This document shows, in pieces, positions 49,660 through 59,131 of a stretch of 64,000 bases of DNA. Position numbers and translations under genes: made by a program. A model generated the notes under the pieces. It did no database searches. It was not told the origin of the DNA and was given only the letters and a program-made list of their open reading frames with translations. The DNA lies in assembly GCF_001418475.1 (NCBI RefSeq), contig NZ_LIQX01000029.1:1-64000 (forward strand). The letters run 5' to 3'. Origin of the DNA: Streptomyces ossamyceticus (GTDB lineage: Bacteria; Actinomycetota; Actinomycetes; Streptomycetales; Streptomycetaceae). The first letter of the stretch is position 1; each line of letters opens with the position of its first letter.

Positions 49660-50118
49660 TCACTGGCCGGGCCTGATGCGGCCACGCCAGGCTCCGGACT
49701 CGCCGCCGCGCTTCTCCATGTACTCCTTGAAGCGCCGCATGTCGCCCTTCACACGCCGGTCGATCATGCCCAGCATGTCGCCCGCCTTCTCGATGCCGCT
49801 GGGCTCGATGTCCATGACGAGCTCCACCCGGGTGTGCGTGTCGTCCAGGCGCTCGAAGTGGACCGTGCCCTTCTGCCTGCTGTCACCCGTGGTCGTGCGC
49901 CATGTGATCCGCTCGTCCGGAAGCTGGTCGACGATCTCGGTGTCGAACTCGCGCTTCACCCCACCGATCTTGGTCGTCCAGTGGTTGTGGCGGTCGTCGA
50001 GCTGCCGGACCTCCTCGACCCCTTCCATGAACTGCGGGAACTCCTCGAACTGGGTCCACTGGTTGTAAGCGGTGTGGACGGGGACCTCGACTTCCACCGC
50101 TTCCTTGACCGTGCTCAT
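49660..50118 (-). CDS. SRPBCC/polyketide-cyclase-like protein
   Basis: The 152-residue START-like fold protein reads KEAVEVEVPVHTAYNQWTQFEEFPQFMEGVEEVRQLDDRHNHWTTKIGGVKREFDTEI... and ends VKGDMRRFKEYMEKRGGESGAWRGRI. Such proteins bind hydrophobic ligands; this cytoplasmic subtype is common near stress genes in actinobacteria. ATG 50118 follows GGAGGT. Confidence 0.87.
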   Translation of the reverse strand: MSTVKEAVEVEVPVHTAYNQWTQFEEFPQFMEGVEEVRQLDDRHNHWTTKIGGVKREFDTEIVDQLPDERITWRTTTGDSRQKGTVHFERLDDTHTRVELVMDIEPSGIEKAGDMLGMIDRRVKGDMRRFKEYMEKRGGESGAWRGRIRPGQ

Positions 50119-50507
50119 CTGAGACCTCCTCGATGCGGTTCTCACCCCGACCGAACCGTCACGGGGCCGGGCCGGGGCCTCTGCACGGCGACCGGGTACC
50201 CGTGGATCACTGGCCTACGACCGATGCCGCGATCGGATCTCGTCCGGGGCGGTCGCGACCGCGCCGACCGGGGGCCCCGCCACCGGGGGCGGCCGGCAAA
50301 AGGTCACGTCGTCACGGTTGCGAACGCCGGGTTTGGCGTGAAAATGGGGCCGCGCGATGTGTCTGCTTCGTGACGAGGTCGGGCTCCCCCGGTGGGACAG
50401 CGCACTCCGCTGGCAGGGGTCCAGCGGACGCCGGGGCGTCAGCGGCGGTGGCCGCCGGTGGCGGGACCGATCCGCTGGTCGCCGACGCGGACGGGAAGGC
50501 GGCAGCC
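50119..50507. other. Divergent intergenic region before the WhiB-like gene
   Basis: No gene is supported in these 389 bases. It must hold promoters for the SRPBCC and WhiB-like genes. A run of GGGGCC words near 50160-50180 resembles dormancy boxes only weakly. Confidence 0.45.
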
Positions 50508-50777
50508 ATGGACTGGTGGCGGGACGCGGCATGTGCCCACGAGGACCCCGACCTCTTCTTCCCCGTGGCCGTCACCGGGGCCGCCCTGCGGGATCAGCAG
50601 GCCAGGGCGAAGGCGATCTGCCGGCGCTGCCCGGTGATCCACCCCTGTCTGTCGTGGGCGCTCCAGGCGACCGGCGCGCAGGGAGTGTGGGGCGGTACGT
50701 GCGAGGAGGAACGGCGCGGGCTGCTCCGGGGCAGGGCCCAGGGAGAATCGGCGCTCGGCGTCACCGGCTCGGCGTGA
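50508..50777 (+). CDS. WhiB-family iron-sulfur regulator
   Basis: The 89-residue protein has the four cluster-binding cysteines C9, C38, C41 and C47 (C-x28-C-x2-C-x5-C), the GVWGG turn at 59-63 and a basic tail (EEERRGLLRGRAQ) for DNA contact. WhiB-like proteins sense redox or NO through a 4Fe-4S cluster and act with sigma factors. ATG 50508 follows GGGAAGG; open sequence upstream is not WhiB-like. It belongs to the redox-stress theme of the region. Confidence 0.92.
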   Translation: MDWWRDAACAHEDPDLFFPVAVTGAALRDQQARAKAICRRCPVIHPCLSWALQATGAQGVWGGTCEEERRGLLRGRAQGESALGVTGSA

Positions 50778-50964
50778 AACGGTGAAACGGGTCGGCCGGG
50801 GCCCTCGTCGCCGGTGGGACACCCCCGTCCGACCGCTGCCGTAGGCTGGCCGTAACAGCCGTGCGGGCTTCTCGTCTTCGTCAGCCGTCAGCCGTTCCTG
50901 ACCACCGTGAACGAACGAGGTCGACGGGCGGAACCGGGCAGTCCCCCTTTCGACGGGGCTTGGT

Positions 50965-52155
50965 GTGACGGTGTACGAAGACCCGGCGCGCATGCTCGTG
51001 GCACTCACCCGGGCCAGCCATCTGACGACGTTCGAGGAGATGTCCACCCTCGTCGCGACGCACGCGGAGCGTGCCGGACTCGGCCGGACCAGTATCTTTC
51101 TGGCCGATCTGCAGCAGGACGTGCTGCGGGAGGTGACCGGCCGCGGCCTCGACGCCGGAGACGGCGGCGAGGAACTCCGCGTCGACGCCACTCTGGCGGG
51201 CCGGGCCTTCCAGAAGGGCCTGGGCGGCGCGGTGAGCGACGGACGCGGGCGGCACTGGATCCCCGTGGTGGACGGCACCGAACGCCTCGGGGTGCTGCGC
51301 GTCGACGTCACCGCCGCCGCCCCGGACCAGGAGGCGATGCAGGACCTCGCGTCCCTGGTGGGGCTGATGCTGGTGTCCAAGCGCAGCTACAGCGACTCCT
51401 ACGCCCGCCTCACCCGCACCCGGCGGATGAGCCCCTCCGCCGAGATGCAGTGGACCCTGATGCCGCCGCAGACGTTCTCCGACGGCAGGGTGACGATCGC
51501 GGCCGCGATGGAACCGGCGTACGAGACCGCCGGGGACGCCTTCGACTACGCCCTGGCCGCGGACGTCGCCCACCTGGCCATCTTCGACGCCATGGGCCAC
51601 GACACGGCCGCGGGGCTCACCGCGAACCTGGCCATCGCCACCTGCCGCAGCCACCGCCGCCGGGGAGCCGGACTGTCCGAGGCGGGCAGCGCGATCGAGG
51701 CGGCGCTCCTCGAACAGTTCCGGCACAGCCGCTACGCCACCGGCATCCTCGCCGACCTCGACCTCACGACCGGGTACCTGAGCTGGGTCAACTACGGGCA
51801 CCCTCTGCCCGTGCTCATCCGGGGCGGCCGCTGGGTCACCACCCTGGCCTGTCCGCCCACCCACCCCCTCGGCACCGACCTGGGCGTGTCCGCCACGGTC
51901 TGCCGGGAGCAGCTGGAACCGGGCGACCGGCTCCTGTTCCACACCGACGGCGTCACCGAGGCACGCGACACCAGCGGGCAGGAGTTCGGCCGCGACCGCT
52001 TCGTCGACTTCGTCGTCCGCCACCACGCCGACGGCGTCCCGCTGCCCGAGACGCTGCGCCGACTGGTCCACGCGGTCCTCGACTACCACGACGGTTTCCT
52101 GGCCGACGACGCCACGGTCCTGTGCTGCGAGTGGCACGGCAGCACGCCGCAGTGA
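50965..52155 (+). CDS. GAF-PP2C (SpoIIE-type) serine phosphatase
   Basis: The 396-residue protein has an N-terminal GAF domain (about 15-140) and a PP2C/SpoIIE phosphatase domain (about 165-390). The metal-binding motifs are EPAYETAGDAFDYAL, IFDAMGHDTAAGL, LLFHTDGVTEARD and LADDATVLC. Such proteins dephosphorylate anti-anti-sigma factors, activating sigma-B-like pathways. No anti-sigma partner is adjacent. The GTG start at 50965 lies between weak ribosome-site words. Confidence 0.9.
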   Translation: MTVYEDPARMLVALTRASHLTTFEEMSTLVATHAERAGLGRTSIFLADLQQDVLREVTGRGLDAGDGGEELRVDATLAGRAFQKGLGGAVSDGRGRHWIPVVDGTERLGVLRVDVTAAAPDQEAMQDLASLVGLMLVSKRSYSDSYARLTRTRRMSPSAEMQWTLMPPQTFSDGRVTIAAAMEPAYETAGDAFDYALAADVAHLAIFDAMGHDTAAGLTANLAIATCRSHRRRGAGLSEAGSAIEAALLEQFRHSRYATGILADLDLTTGYLSWVNYGHPLPVLIRGGRWVTTLACPPTHPLGTDLGVSATVCREQLEPGDRLLFHTDGVTEARDTSGQEFGRDRFVDFVVRHHADGVPLPETLRRLVHAVLDYHDGFLADDATVLCCEWHGSTPQ

Positions 52156-52282
52156 CTCGATCCGGGACCGTCACCCGTCACCCGTTGCCCGTCACCCGCC
52201 GCCCGTGCCCGGCGGGTGTGGCGCAGGAACGCGAGCGGGTCATGTGCTGGAGGTGTGCGGTGCGGTGTGCGGGAGGTGGCCG

Positions 52283-53320
52283 TCAGCCACCGTGCCGACG
52301 GAGTCCGTGCCGGTGGCTCCGCCCCGTGGCCCCGGCTCCGCTGGGCCGCTGCCGGTCGGCCGCCTGCCCGTCCGCCGCCTGTCCGCCAGCCGCCTGCCCG
52401 TCCTGCGCCCGGCCGTTCGCCGTCGGCTCCGCGCCGTCCCGCTGACGCAGGCGTATCTCGACGTGGCCGTCGGTGATCCGGGTGTCGAAGGCGGGCTGGG
52501 GCGCGGTGGCGGGGCCGCGTACGTTCCAGCCGTCCGAGAGGCGGAAGACGCTGCCGTGCCAGGGGCACTGGACGCATCCGTCCGCGACGGTGCCCTCGGA
52601 CAGCGGTCCCGCGAGGTGGCTGCACCGCTCGGCCAGCGCGTGGAGCGTCCCGCCGGTCTCGCGTACGACCAGGATCGGCACGTCGTCCACGGCGCGCCGT
52701 ACGGCCCGGCCGACGGGGAACTCGTCCACGCCGCCGATCCTGCGCCAGCCCTGCGACACGACGTGCGGGACCTCTTCGGCGTGGTTGGCGCCGGACGCCT
52801 GGCGGTAGGCGAGGTGGCCGCCGAGCATGCCGCCGGCGCCGACCGCCGTCAGCCCCGGGAAGCCGTAGGCACGGCCGGCGAGCGTACGGCCCCGGGCTCG
52901 TGAGACGAGCGAGGCGGCGTAGAGGCCGACCGCAGCCACGTTGGCCGCGGCGTGCACGAGTCCGACTCGCTGCTGCTGACGGTGGAGTTCCGCCCAGTCG
53001 ACGGCGCCGGCCAGAGCAGCCGGAGCGGCGGTCGCGAGTCCGACGCCGACTAGGAGGCCGGCCTCACGGGAGCGGCCGGGCCGCAGATCCAGGACGGCGG
53101 CGGAGAGCCAGCTGCCGATCGGCACCTGGACCAACAGGGGATGGACCGGGTGTCCCAGCCAGCGGCCGTGCAGCACGTCCCGGCCGCGCCCGAGCGGCAG
53201 GGACCGCACCCGCTCACGGAGCACGCCGATCACCGCATCGCCCCGTGGCTCCCGCTCCAGCCGGTCCAGCAGCCGCAGGAGCCGGTTCTGCGCCGTCCGA
53301 CGACGTGATGGTGCGTTCAT
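52283..53320 (-). CDS. DUF2231 membrane protein fused to a Rieske [2Fe-2S] domain
   Basis: The 345-residue protein has a basic N-terminus, then a DUF2231 membrane part with about four helices (GHPVHPLLVQVPIGSWLSAAVLDL... VDWAELHRQQQRVGLVHAAANVAAV). A Rieske domain follows with cluster ligands in AERCSHLAGPLSEG and VQCPWHGSVFRL (C-x-H...C-x2-H). The last ~35 residues are Gln/Ala/Gly repeats (DGQAAGGQAADGQAADRQ). It is a plausible membrane electron carrier; partners are unknown. It is divergent from a tiny zinc-ribbon gene. Confidence 0.88.
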   Translation of the reverse strand: MNAPSRRRTAQNRLLRLLDRLEREPRGDAVIGVLRERVRSLPLGRGRDVLHGRWLGHPVHPLLVQVPIGSWLSAAVLDLRPGRSREAGLLVGVGLATAAPAALAGAVDWAELHRQQQRVGLVHAAANVAAVGLYAASLVSRARGRTLAGRAYGFPGLTAVGAGGMLGGHLAYRQASGANHAEEVPHVVSQGWRRIGGVDEFPVGRAVRRAVDDVPILVVRETGGTLHALAERCSHLAGPLSEGTVADGCVQCPWHGSVFRLSDGWNVRGPATAPQPAFDTRITDGHVEIRLRQRDGAEPTANGRAQDGQAAGGQAADGQAADRQRPSGAGATGRSHRHGLRRHGG

Positions 53321-53480
53321 GACCTGCGGGTCCCCGCCGCTGCCGACGGCAAACAGCCAGGCCGGTGCCGGGCCGACAGCCCGCCCCAATAACGACATAT
53401 ACCTTTCACCCGATTGGATCGCTTTGCAAAGTATGTAATAGTTATGCCTGCGAGACCTCTACCCGAGGGAGTACGGCCGC

Positions 53481-53639
53481 ATGATCCACGGAGCCCACCC
53501 GAACGCTCCTGTCTCAACCCGCCACGTGAACATCGCCCGCGCCCGTGACTGCGACAACTGTCGCGGCTGGGGAAGCGTCGTCAACCAGGGACAATTCGAA
53601 CTCTGTCCTGCCTGCCAGAGCCCGGCGCAGACCCCGTGA
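53481..53639 (+). CDS. Small zinc-ribbon protein (52 aa)
   Basis: ATG 53481 with GAGGGAG upstream opens 52 residues containing C24-x2-C27 and C42-x2-C45 in NIARARDCDNCRGWGSVVNQGQFELCPACQ, a classic two-knuckle zinc ribbon. The stop overlaps the GTG of the next gene (GTGA), so it is translationally coupled to a membrane protein. A GTG at codon 16 is an alternative start. An AT-rich promoter-like stretch with CTTTGCAAAG lies at 53422-53450. Too short for routine gene finding; function unknown. Confidence 0.75.
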   Translation: MIHGAHPNAPVSTRHVNIARARDCDNCRGWGSVVNQGQFELCPACQSPAQTP

Positions 53640-54484
53640 GCACGTTCAGCGCTCCGCGGCGCGCCGAGGGCGCCGGACCGTTCGTCACGCGGCTCACCTG
53701 GCAGCCGCCCGGCGGCGGTACCGCAGTCTGGGAATCCCGGCTCGCCCGACGCCGCGGACTCATCACCGTCCATCCGCCCGGAGCGACCGCCGGTCATCGG
53801 GCCAGGGCCGACGAGACCGCCGTCGCCCGGCTGCGCAGGCTCAACGCAATCGCCGCCACCGCGTTCGTCCTCGGCGGAGCGCTCTTCGCCGCGGGTGCCG
53901 CCGTCGCCCAGTTAGGCTCCGGCGACGCCGCCACCTGCGCGTCGATCTACTTCGTCGGCGGCCTGTGCTTCAACACCGGCGGCTATGTGTCCCTGCTTCA
54001 GGTGATCAACGCGCCCCGCCATGTGCCAGGAGGCGCGGGTGCTCTGGTCACCCAGCGCTGGCGCTGGTGGAGTTATGAGCCGGCGCGGGCCGACTGGGTG
54101 AGTACGTTCGTTCTGTTCGCCGGCACCCTGGTGTTCGCCGTCAACCTGCTCGACTCCTTCCTGCAGGGCCTGACCGTGCAACAGATCAACCGTCTGATCT
54201 GGGCGCCCGATGTGATCGGCTGTGTACTGTTCCTGATCTCCGGGCATCTCGCCCTCGTCGAGATCTGCCACGGGCGGCCGCGCCTGCTGCCGCGCGACCT
54301 CGGCTGGTGGATCGTCGCCGTGAACCAACTCGGCTCCGTCCTCTTCATGGTCGCGGCGATCGCCACCTACAGCCGCCCGACCACCGGCGGCCTGGTCAAC
54401 GCCGACATCGCCAACTGGGGCACCCTCACCGGCGCCCTCTGCTTCCTCATCGGCGGCCTCCTCCAACTCTTCGAACGGCCGTGA
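53636..54484 (+). CDS. YrhK-like multi-pass membrane protein
   Basis: The 282-residue protein has a soluble N-terminus and about six to seven hydrophobic helices (for example AIAATAFVLGGALFAAGAAVAQ, FVLFAGTLVFAVNLLDSFL, VIGCVLFLISGHLALVEI, LTGALCFLIGGLLQLFE). Gly-rich ends and W-rich junctions resemble YrhK-type proteins. It is coupled by GTGA to the small zinc-ribbon protein. Function unknown. Confidence 0.82.
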   Translation: MSTFSAPRRAEGAGPFVTRLTWQPPGGGTAVWESRLARRRGLITVHPPGATAGHRARADETAVARLRRLNAIAATAFVLGGALFAAGAAVAQLGSGDAATCASIYFVGGLCFNTGGYVSLLQVINAPRHVPGGAGALVTQRWRWWSYEPARADWVSTFVLFAGTLVFAVNLLDSFLQGLTVQQINRLIWAPDVIGCVLFLISGHLALVEICHGRPRLLPRDLGWWIVAVNQLGSVLFMVAAIATYSRPTTGGLVNADIANWGTLTGALCFLIGGLLQLFERP

Positions 54485-54613
54485 TCAGCCGGTCTCTGGC
54501 GACCGGTCCGCCGCGGCGTCATAGGCGGCGCGGGCCTCTGCGATGGAGGACCCGTGCCGCTCGGCCCAGCCCACCAGTCCGATCAGCGAGGCGTGGAGTT
54601 GGGACTGCTTCGC
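54485..54613 (-). pseudogene. C-terminal remnant of an unidentified gene
   Basis: A leftward frame ending at TGA 54487-54485 reads QSQLHASLIGLVGWAERHGSSIAEARAAYDAAADRSPETG, a plausible helical protein tail. Upstream the frame loses protein character before reaching a start. It probably marks a deleted gene. The remaining 54614-54740 stretch shows only a small CCAGGA/TCCTGG hairpin. Confidence 0.4.
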
Positions 54614-54740
54614 CGAAGCCACCGAGGCCCTGCGCGGGCGCCGGGTCGCCGGAAAGGCGGTCCCGCGGGTGCACGCGGTGAGCCGGACGCACCGACGCGT
54701 GTCCCGCAGGACCAGGACACTCCTGGACCGGCGAAGCCCC

Positions 54741-56381
54741 TTACGCGTTCAGGGCCGCCAGCACCACCGACTTGGCCTCGTCCTGGATGCGGGTCAGATG
54801 GTCGGGGCCGTGGAAGGACTCGGCGTAGATCTTGTAGACGTCCTCCGTGCCGGAGGGGCGGGCCGCGAACCAGGCGTTGGCGGTGGCGACCTTGATGCCG
54901 CCGAGGGCGGCGCCGTTGCCGGGGGCCTCGGTGAGGACCGCGGTGACCGCCTCGCCGGCGAGGGTGTCGGCGGTGACCTGGCGCGGGGAGAGCTTGGCGA
55001 GCAGGGCCTTCTCCTCGCGCGTGGCCGGGGCGTCGACGCGCGCGTAGGCGGGGGCGCCGAACCGGTCGGTGAGCCCCGCGTAGTGCTGCGACGGGGTCCT
55101 TCCCGTGACCGCCGTGATCTCCGAGGCGAGCAGCGCCAGGATGATGCCGTCCTTGTCGGTGGTCCACACCGATCCGTCGCGGCGCAGGAACGACGCGCCC
55201 GCCGACTCCTCGCCGCCGAAGCCGAGCGTGCCGTCGGACAGGCCGTCCACGAACCACTTGAACCCGACGGGGACTTCGACCAGTTCCCGGCCGCCGTCCG
55301 CCGCGACCCGGTCGATCATGCTGGACGACACGAGGGTCTTGCCGATCCCGGCACCGGCCGGCCACTGCTCCCGGTGGGAGAAGAGGTAGGAGATCGCCAC
55401 GGCCAGATAGTGGTTGGGGTTCATCAGGCCGCCGTCCGGGGTGACGATGCCGTGCCGGTCGGCGTCGGCGTCGTTGCCCGTGGCGATGTCGAACCGGTCG
55501 CGTCGCTCGATGAGCGAGGCCATGGCGTACGGCGAGGAGCAGTCCATGCGGATCTTGCCGTCCCAGTCCAGCGTCATGAAGCGCCAGGTGGGGTCGGTGA
55601 GCGGGTTCACCACCGTCAGGTCGAGCCGGTGCTGTTCGGCGATCCGGCCCCAGTAGGCGACGGAGGCGCCGCCCAGCGGGTCGGCGCCGATGCGCACACC
55701 CGCGGAGCGGATCGCGTCCAGGTCCAGCACGGCGGGCAGATCGGCGACGTAGGTGCCGAGGAAGTCGTAGCGACTCGTGCCGGGGGCCGCGAGGGCGCGG
55801 GTGTACGGGATGCGGCGTACGTCCTTCAGGCCGCCGGTGATGATCTCGTTGGCGCGGTCCTGGATCCAGGAGGTCGCCTCGGAACCGGCGGGGCCGCCGC
55901 TCGGCGGGTTGTACTTGAAGCCGCCGTCGGCGGGCGGGTTGTGCGAGGGGGTGACCACCACGCCGTCGGCGAGGGCCGAGGTGCGGCCGCGGTTGTGGGC
56001 GAGGATGGCGTGCGAGACCGCCGGGGTGGGCGTGTAGCCGTCGGCCTGGTCGATGAGGACGGTCACGTCGTTGGCGGCGAACACCTCCAGCGCCGTGATC
56101 CGCGCCGGCTCGGACAGGGCGTGCGTGTCGGCCCCGAGGAAGAGGGGGCCGTAGGTGCCCTGGGCGGCGCGGTACTCGCAGATGGCCTGGCTGGTGGCGG
56201 CGATGTGGTCCTCGTTGAACGCCGCCGCGAGGGACGAGCCGCGGTGGCCCGAGGTCCCGAACGCCACCCGCTGCCCGGGCTCGGCCGGGTCGGGGTGCAG
56301 CGCGTAGTACGCCGTGACCAGGCGGGCCACATCGACGAGGTCGTCGGGTCCGGCGACCTGCCCCGCTCGCGCGTCCTGCAT
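54741..56381 (-). CDS. pgm: Phosphoglucomutase (alpha-D-glucose phosphate-specific)
   Basis: The 546-residue protein shows the phosphohexomutase motifs: N-terminal [13 protein letters not shown], phospho-serine loop [19 protein letters not shown] (active Ser), metal loop [11 protein letters not shown], sugar loop [12 protein letters not shown] and the phosphate-binding [15 protein letters not shown]. It interconverts glucose-1- and glucose-6-phosphate for glycogen, trehalose and cell-wall sugar supply. The length matches the bacterial alpha-PGM subgroup (about 546). Confidence 0.95.
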   Translation of the reverse strand: MQDARAGQVAGPDDLVDVARLVTAYYALHPDPAEPGQRVAFGTSGHRGSSLAAAFNEDHIAATSQAICEYRAAQGTYGPLFLGADTHALSEPARITALEVFAANDVTVLIDQADGYTPTPAVSHAILAHNRGRTSALADGVVVTPSHNPPADGGFKYNPPSGGPAGSEATSWIQDRANEIITGGLKDVRRIPYTRALAAPGTSRYDFLGTYVADLPAVLDLDAIRSAGVRIGADPLGGASVAYWGRIAEQHRLDLTVVNPLTDPTWRFMTLDWDGKIRMDCSSPYAMASLIERRDRFDIATGNDADADRHGIVTPDGGLMNPNHYLAVAISYLFSHREQWPAGAGIGKTLVSSSMIDRVAADGGRELVEVPVGFKWFVDGLSDGTLGFGGEESAGASFLRRDGSVWTTDKDGIILALLASEITAVTGRTPSQHYAGLTDRFGAPAYARVDAPATREEKALLAKLSPRQVTADTLAGEAVTAVLTEAPGNGAALGGIKVATANAWFAARPSGTEDVYKIYAESFHGPDHLTRIQDEAKSVVLAALNA

Positions 56382-56535
56382 TTCCCGCTCCTCCGCAAGG
56401 GTCGACCGTTGGGTACGGCCCCATTCTCCCCTGCCGGGCCCGTCGGGACGCGCACCGGGCGGACGTTGCGGCGAACGTTGTGGCCCACATCCCGCGAGTG
56501 CGACGATGCGGGTCGGCCATCGAAGGGACACCGAC

Positions 56536-57183
56536 GTGACGCAGGAGCACCAACGGCCGCCCGCCGCCGTGCTGTTCGACGCCCTGGGCGCCGACTACGA
56601 GAGGGCGTTCGCCCATGCCCCGGCGCATCTGGCGGCGTTGGAGTGGCTGGTGGAGCGGCTGCCTCCCGGCGCGCGGACGCTGGACGTCGGCAGCGGCACC
56701 GGGCGGCCCACCGCGGCGGCGCTGGTGAAGGCGGGGCACGCGGTGCTGGGGGTCGACGTCTCCCCCGTCATGGTGGAGCTGGCCCGGCGCCAGGTCCCCG
56801 AGGCCGAGTTCCGCCACGCGGACGTCCGTGAACTCCCGCTGGAGGCGGACTCGTTCGACGGTGTGTGCGTGTTCTTCTCGCTCCTGCAGATGACCCGCGC
56901 CGAGCAGTCGGCCGTGCTGCGGCGGCTGGCCCTGGCCCTGCGGCCCGGCGGGCATCTGGTGCTGGCCACCGTGCCGGCGGACGTCGAGGATGTCGAGGTG
57001 GTCTTCATGGGCCGTCCGGTCCGCGCGACCAGCTTCGCCGAGGAGTCCGTCGTCGCCACGGTGGAAGCGGCGGGCCTGACGGTGCTGTCCCGGCACACCG
57101 CCCTCTTCACCCCGGACCACCCCGGCGCCGGCCCCGAGCCGCACCTCTTCCTGCGCTGCCGACGCGACGGGACCGAACGCTGA
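56536..57183 (+). CDS. Class I SAM-dependent methyltransferase
   Basis: The 215-residue Rossmann methyltransferase has motif [17 protein letters not shown], acidic motif [41 protein letters not shown] and [17 protein letters not shown] 56536 has GAAGGGA upstream. It is divergent from pgm (154-base gap). The substrate cannot be inferred. Confidence 0.87.
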   Translation: MTQEHQRPPAAVLFDALGADYERAFAHAPAHLAALEWLVERLPPGARTLDVGSGTGRPTAAALVKAGHAVLGVDVSPVMVELARRQVPEAEFRHADVRELPLEADSFDGVCVFFSLLQMTRAEQSAVLRRLALALRPGGHLVLATVPADVEDVEVVFMGRPVRATSFAEESVVATVEAAGLTVLSRHTALFTPDHPGAGPEPHLFLRCRRDGTER

Positions 57184-57286
57184 TCCGAGAGGGCGGTGCG
57201 GGCGGCCGCCCCGGTCCGCCGAACGGCTCGCGGGGGCGGGCCTCGCCGGGGCGCGTGGGCCCGCGGGTGCGGTTACCGTCGGCGGT

Positions 57287-58492
57287 ATGGGCAGTGATCT
57301 TGGCGGCTGGCGGCGGTGCCTGCTCGGCGGGGCGGTGTTCGCCGTGTGCATGGTCGGCACGACGCTGCCGACCCCTCTCTACGGCCTCTACCAGGAGAAG
57401 TTCGGCTTCTCCGAGCTGACGGTCACCGTCGTCTACGCCGTCTACGCCGTCGGGGTCATCGGGGTGCTGCTCCTCGCGGGCAATGTCTCGGACTCCGTGG
57501 GCCGCCGCCCGGTGCTGCTGTGGGGGCTGGGGTTCGCGGCAGCGAGCGCCGTCTGTTTCCTGTGCGCCACCGCGATGGGCTGGCTCTACGCGGGGCGGCT
57601 GCTGTCGGGCCTGTCGGCGGGCCTCTTCACCGGGGCCGCCACGGCGTACGTCATGGAGCTGGCGCCGCCCGGCGGTGCCTCGCGTGCGACGTTCGTGGCG
57701 ACCGCCGCGAACATGGGCGGCCTCGGCTGCGGTCCGCTGCTGGCGGGGGTGCTGGCCCAGTACGCCGACTGGCCGCTGTATCTGCCGTTCGCCGTCCACC
57801 TCGCCCTGGTGGCCTGCTCGGCCGTCGTCCTGCTGAGGCTTCCGGAAACCGTGCGCGCGCGGCGGCCGCTGAGCACCGTACGGCCCGAGCGGCCGGGCCT
57901 GACCCCGGGTGTCCGGGCGGTGTTCGCGCCCGCGGCGACCGCGTCCTTCGTGGGGTTCGCGCTGTTCGGGGTGTTCACATCGGTCAGCCCGGCCTTCCTC
58001 GCCCAGTCCCTGGACGTGCGCGACCACGCGGTGAGCGGTCTGGTCGTCGCGCTGGCCTTCTTCGCGTCCACCGGCGGGCAGCTGGCCGTCGGCCCGGTCG
58101 GGGTCGGCCGGTCGCTGCCGCTGGGGTGTGCCGCGCTCCTGACCGGTCTGGCGCTGCTGGCGGGTGCGCTGCGGTGGGATTCGTTGCCGCTGGTCGTACT
58201 GAGCGCGCTCGTCGGCGGCGCCGGGCAGGGGCTGGCGTTCCGCGGGGCGCTGTCGGCCGTGGCCCGCGCCGCCGAGGCGGACCGTCGCGCGGCCGCGATC
58301 TCCGCGCTCTTCGTGGTGGCCTACACGGGCATCTCCCTTCCTGTCATCGGGATGGGGCTGCTGACGGAGCCGATCGGCCTGGAGAGCGCCGGCCTGGTGT
58401 TCATCGCCTGCATGGCGCTGCTGGTGTCGGCCGCGGGCCTCTACCTCCTGCGCCGCCCGGTGCCCGCGCCGGAGACCGGCGGGGTGCGCTGA
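57287..58492 (+). CDS. MFS transporter
   Basis: The 401-residue protein has about twelve hydrophobic helices and the motif A-like loop GNVSDSVGRRPVLLWG. It begins MGSDLGGWRRCLLGGAVFAVCMVGTTLPTPLYGLYQ, as in streptomycete drug exporter-like MFS proteins. No regulator is adjacent. A GGTTACCGT stretch just before the ATG could be a -10 region with a leaderless start. Confidence 0.85.
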   Translation: MGSDLGGWRRCLLGGAVFAVCMVGTTLPTPLYGLYQEKFGFSELTVTVVYAVYAVGVIGVLLLAGNVSDSVGRRPVLLWGLGFAAASAVCFLCATAMGWLYAGRLLSGLSAGLFTGAATAYVMELAPPGGASRATFVATAANMGGLGCGPLLAGVLAQYADWPLYLPFAVHLALVACSAVVLLRLPETVRARRPLSTVRPERPGLTPGVRAVFAPAATASFVGFALFGVFTSVSPAFLAQSLDVRDHAVSGLVVALAFFASTGGQLAVGPVGVGRSLPLGCAALLTGLALLAGALRWDSLPLVVLSALVGGAGQGLAFRGALSAVARAAEADRRAAAISALFVVAYTGISLPVIGMGLLTEPIGLESAGLVFIACMALLVSAAGLYLLRRPVPAPETGGVR

Positions 58493-58522
58493 CCGTCCGG
58501 TCCGGCCTCGGCGGGGCGCCGT

Positions 58523-58626
58523 CTCAGTACGGTGCCCGCGTGGTTCGGACCGGTGCCGCGCAGGTCAGTCCGGTGCCCGCATCGGTCAGTCCGGTGTCCG
58601 CTCTGTTCGGTCCGGTGTCCGCGCGG
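58523..58626. repeat. Five imperfect 19-21 bp repeats at the doxX 3' end
   Basis: Units of the form GGTCAGTCCGGTGTCCGC occur about five times between 58523 and 58626. The last copies code for the RTPDRTERTPD tail of the DoxX protein, and the others lie beyond its stop. Confidence 0.7.
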
Positions 58627-59041
58627 GGCGGTAGCGCTCGGCGAGCCGGGCGAGGGCGACGGCGCCGAGCAGGAGACCGAAGTCCCGCAGGGCGATGTCG
58701 TAGTAGCCGGGAATGGTCAGCAGGTTGACGATGATGCCGGCGAGCCAGCCGGCCACGAGCCAGCCGCCGAACCGCGGGGCGAGGGCGACCGTGAGGCCGG
58801 CGACGATCTCGACGACGCCGACGGCGTACATGGCGGCCTGGGCGCTGCCCGGGACCAGGTCGTCGATCCACGGGGCGAGATAGGTCGGCCAGTCCACGAG
58901 CAGGTTGGCGAACTTGTCCAGGCCGAACAGGATCGGCGCCACGGCGAATCCCGTCCGCAGGATCCAGAACGCCTGGTAGGCGGGGTCGGCGGCCAGGGCG
59001 CGCCGAGGCGTGACCGGTGGGGTGCTGAGGGTGGACGGCAT
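58586..59041 (-). CDS. DoxX-family membrane protein
   Basis: The 151-residue protein has four hydrophobic helices with DoxX features: AFWILRTGFAVAPILFGLDKFANLLVDWPTYLAPWI, AMYAVGVVEIVAGL and YDIALRDFGLLLGAVALARL. The family is linked to oxidative-stress membrane complexes. ATG 59041 follows AGGAGGGG. Divergent from a cysteine-containing HTH regulator with an AT-rich dyad between them, it is the likely regulated target. Confidence 0.87.
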   Translation of the reverse strand: MPSTLSTPPVTPRRALAADPAYQAFWILRTGFAVAPILFGLDKFANLLVDWPTYLAPWIDDLVPGSAQAAMYAVGVVEIVAGLTVALAPRFGGWLVAGWLAGIIVNLLTIPGYYDIALRDFGLLLGAVALARLAERYRPARTPDRTERTPD

Positions 59042-59052
59042 GACGCCCCTCC

Positions 59053-59082
59053 TTCTATCGACAAGGTTCACTATCAATAGAA
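59053..59082. promoter_or_regulatory. AT-rich dyad between doxX and its regulator
   Basis: TTCTATCGA (59053-59061) and TCAATAGAA (59074-59082) form a 30-bp imperfect palindrome (8 of 9 matches). A leftward TTGACT-type -35 (59097-59102) lies beside it, so binding would block doxX transcription. Confidence 0.55.
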
Positions 59083-59131
59083 GCCCCGCTCGGCTCTTAA
59101 GTCAATGACTGTTGGTTTTACACTGGTGTGC

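Noticed and set aside
49053-50373. Long Gly/Pro-rich frames on both strands in the minisatellite
   Set aside because: Low-complexity translations of a DNA repeat, open on both strands at once, with no start signals.
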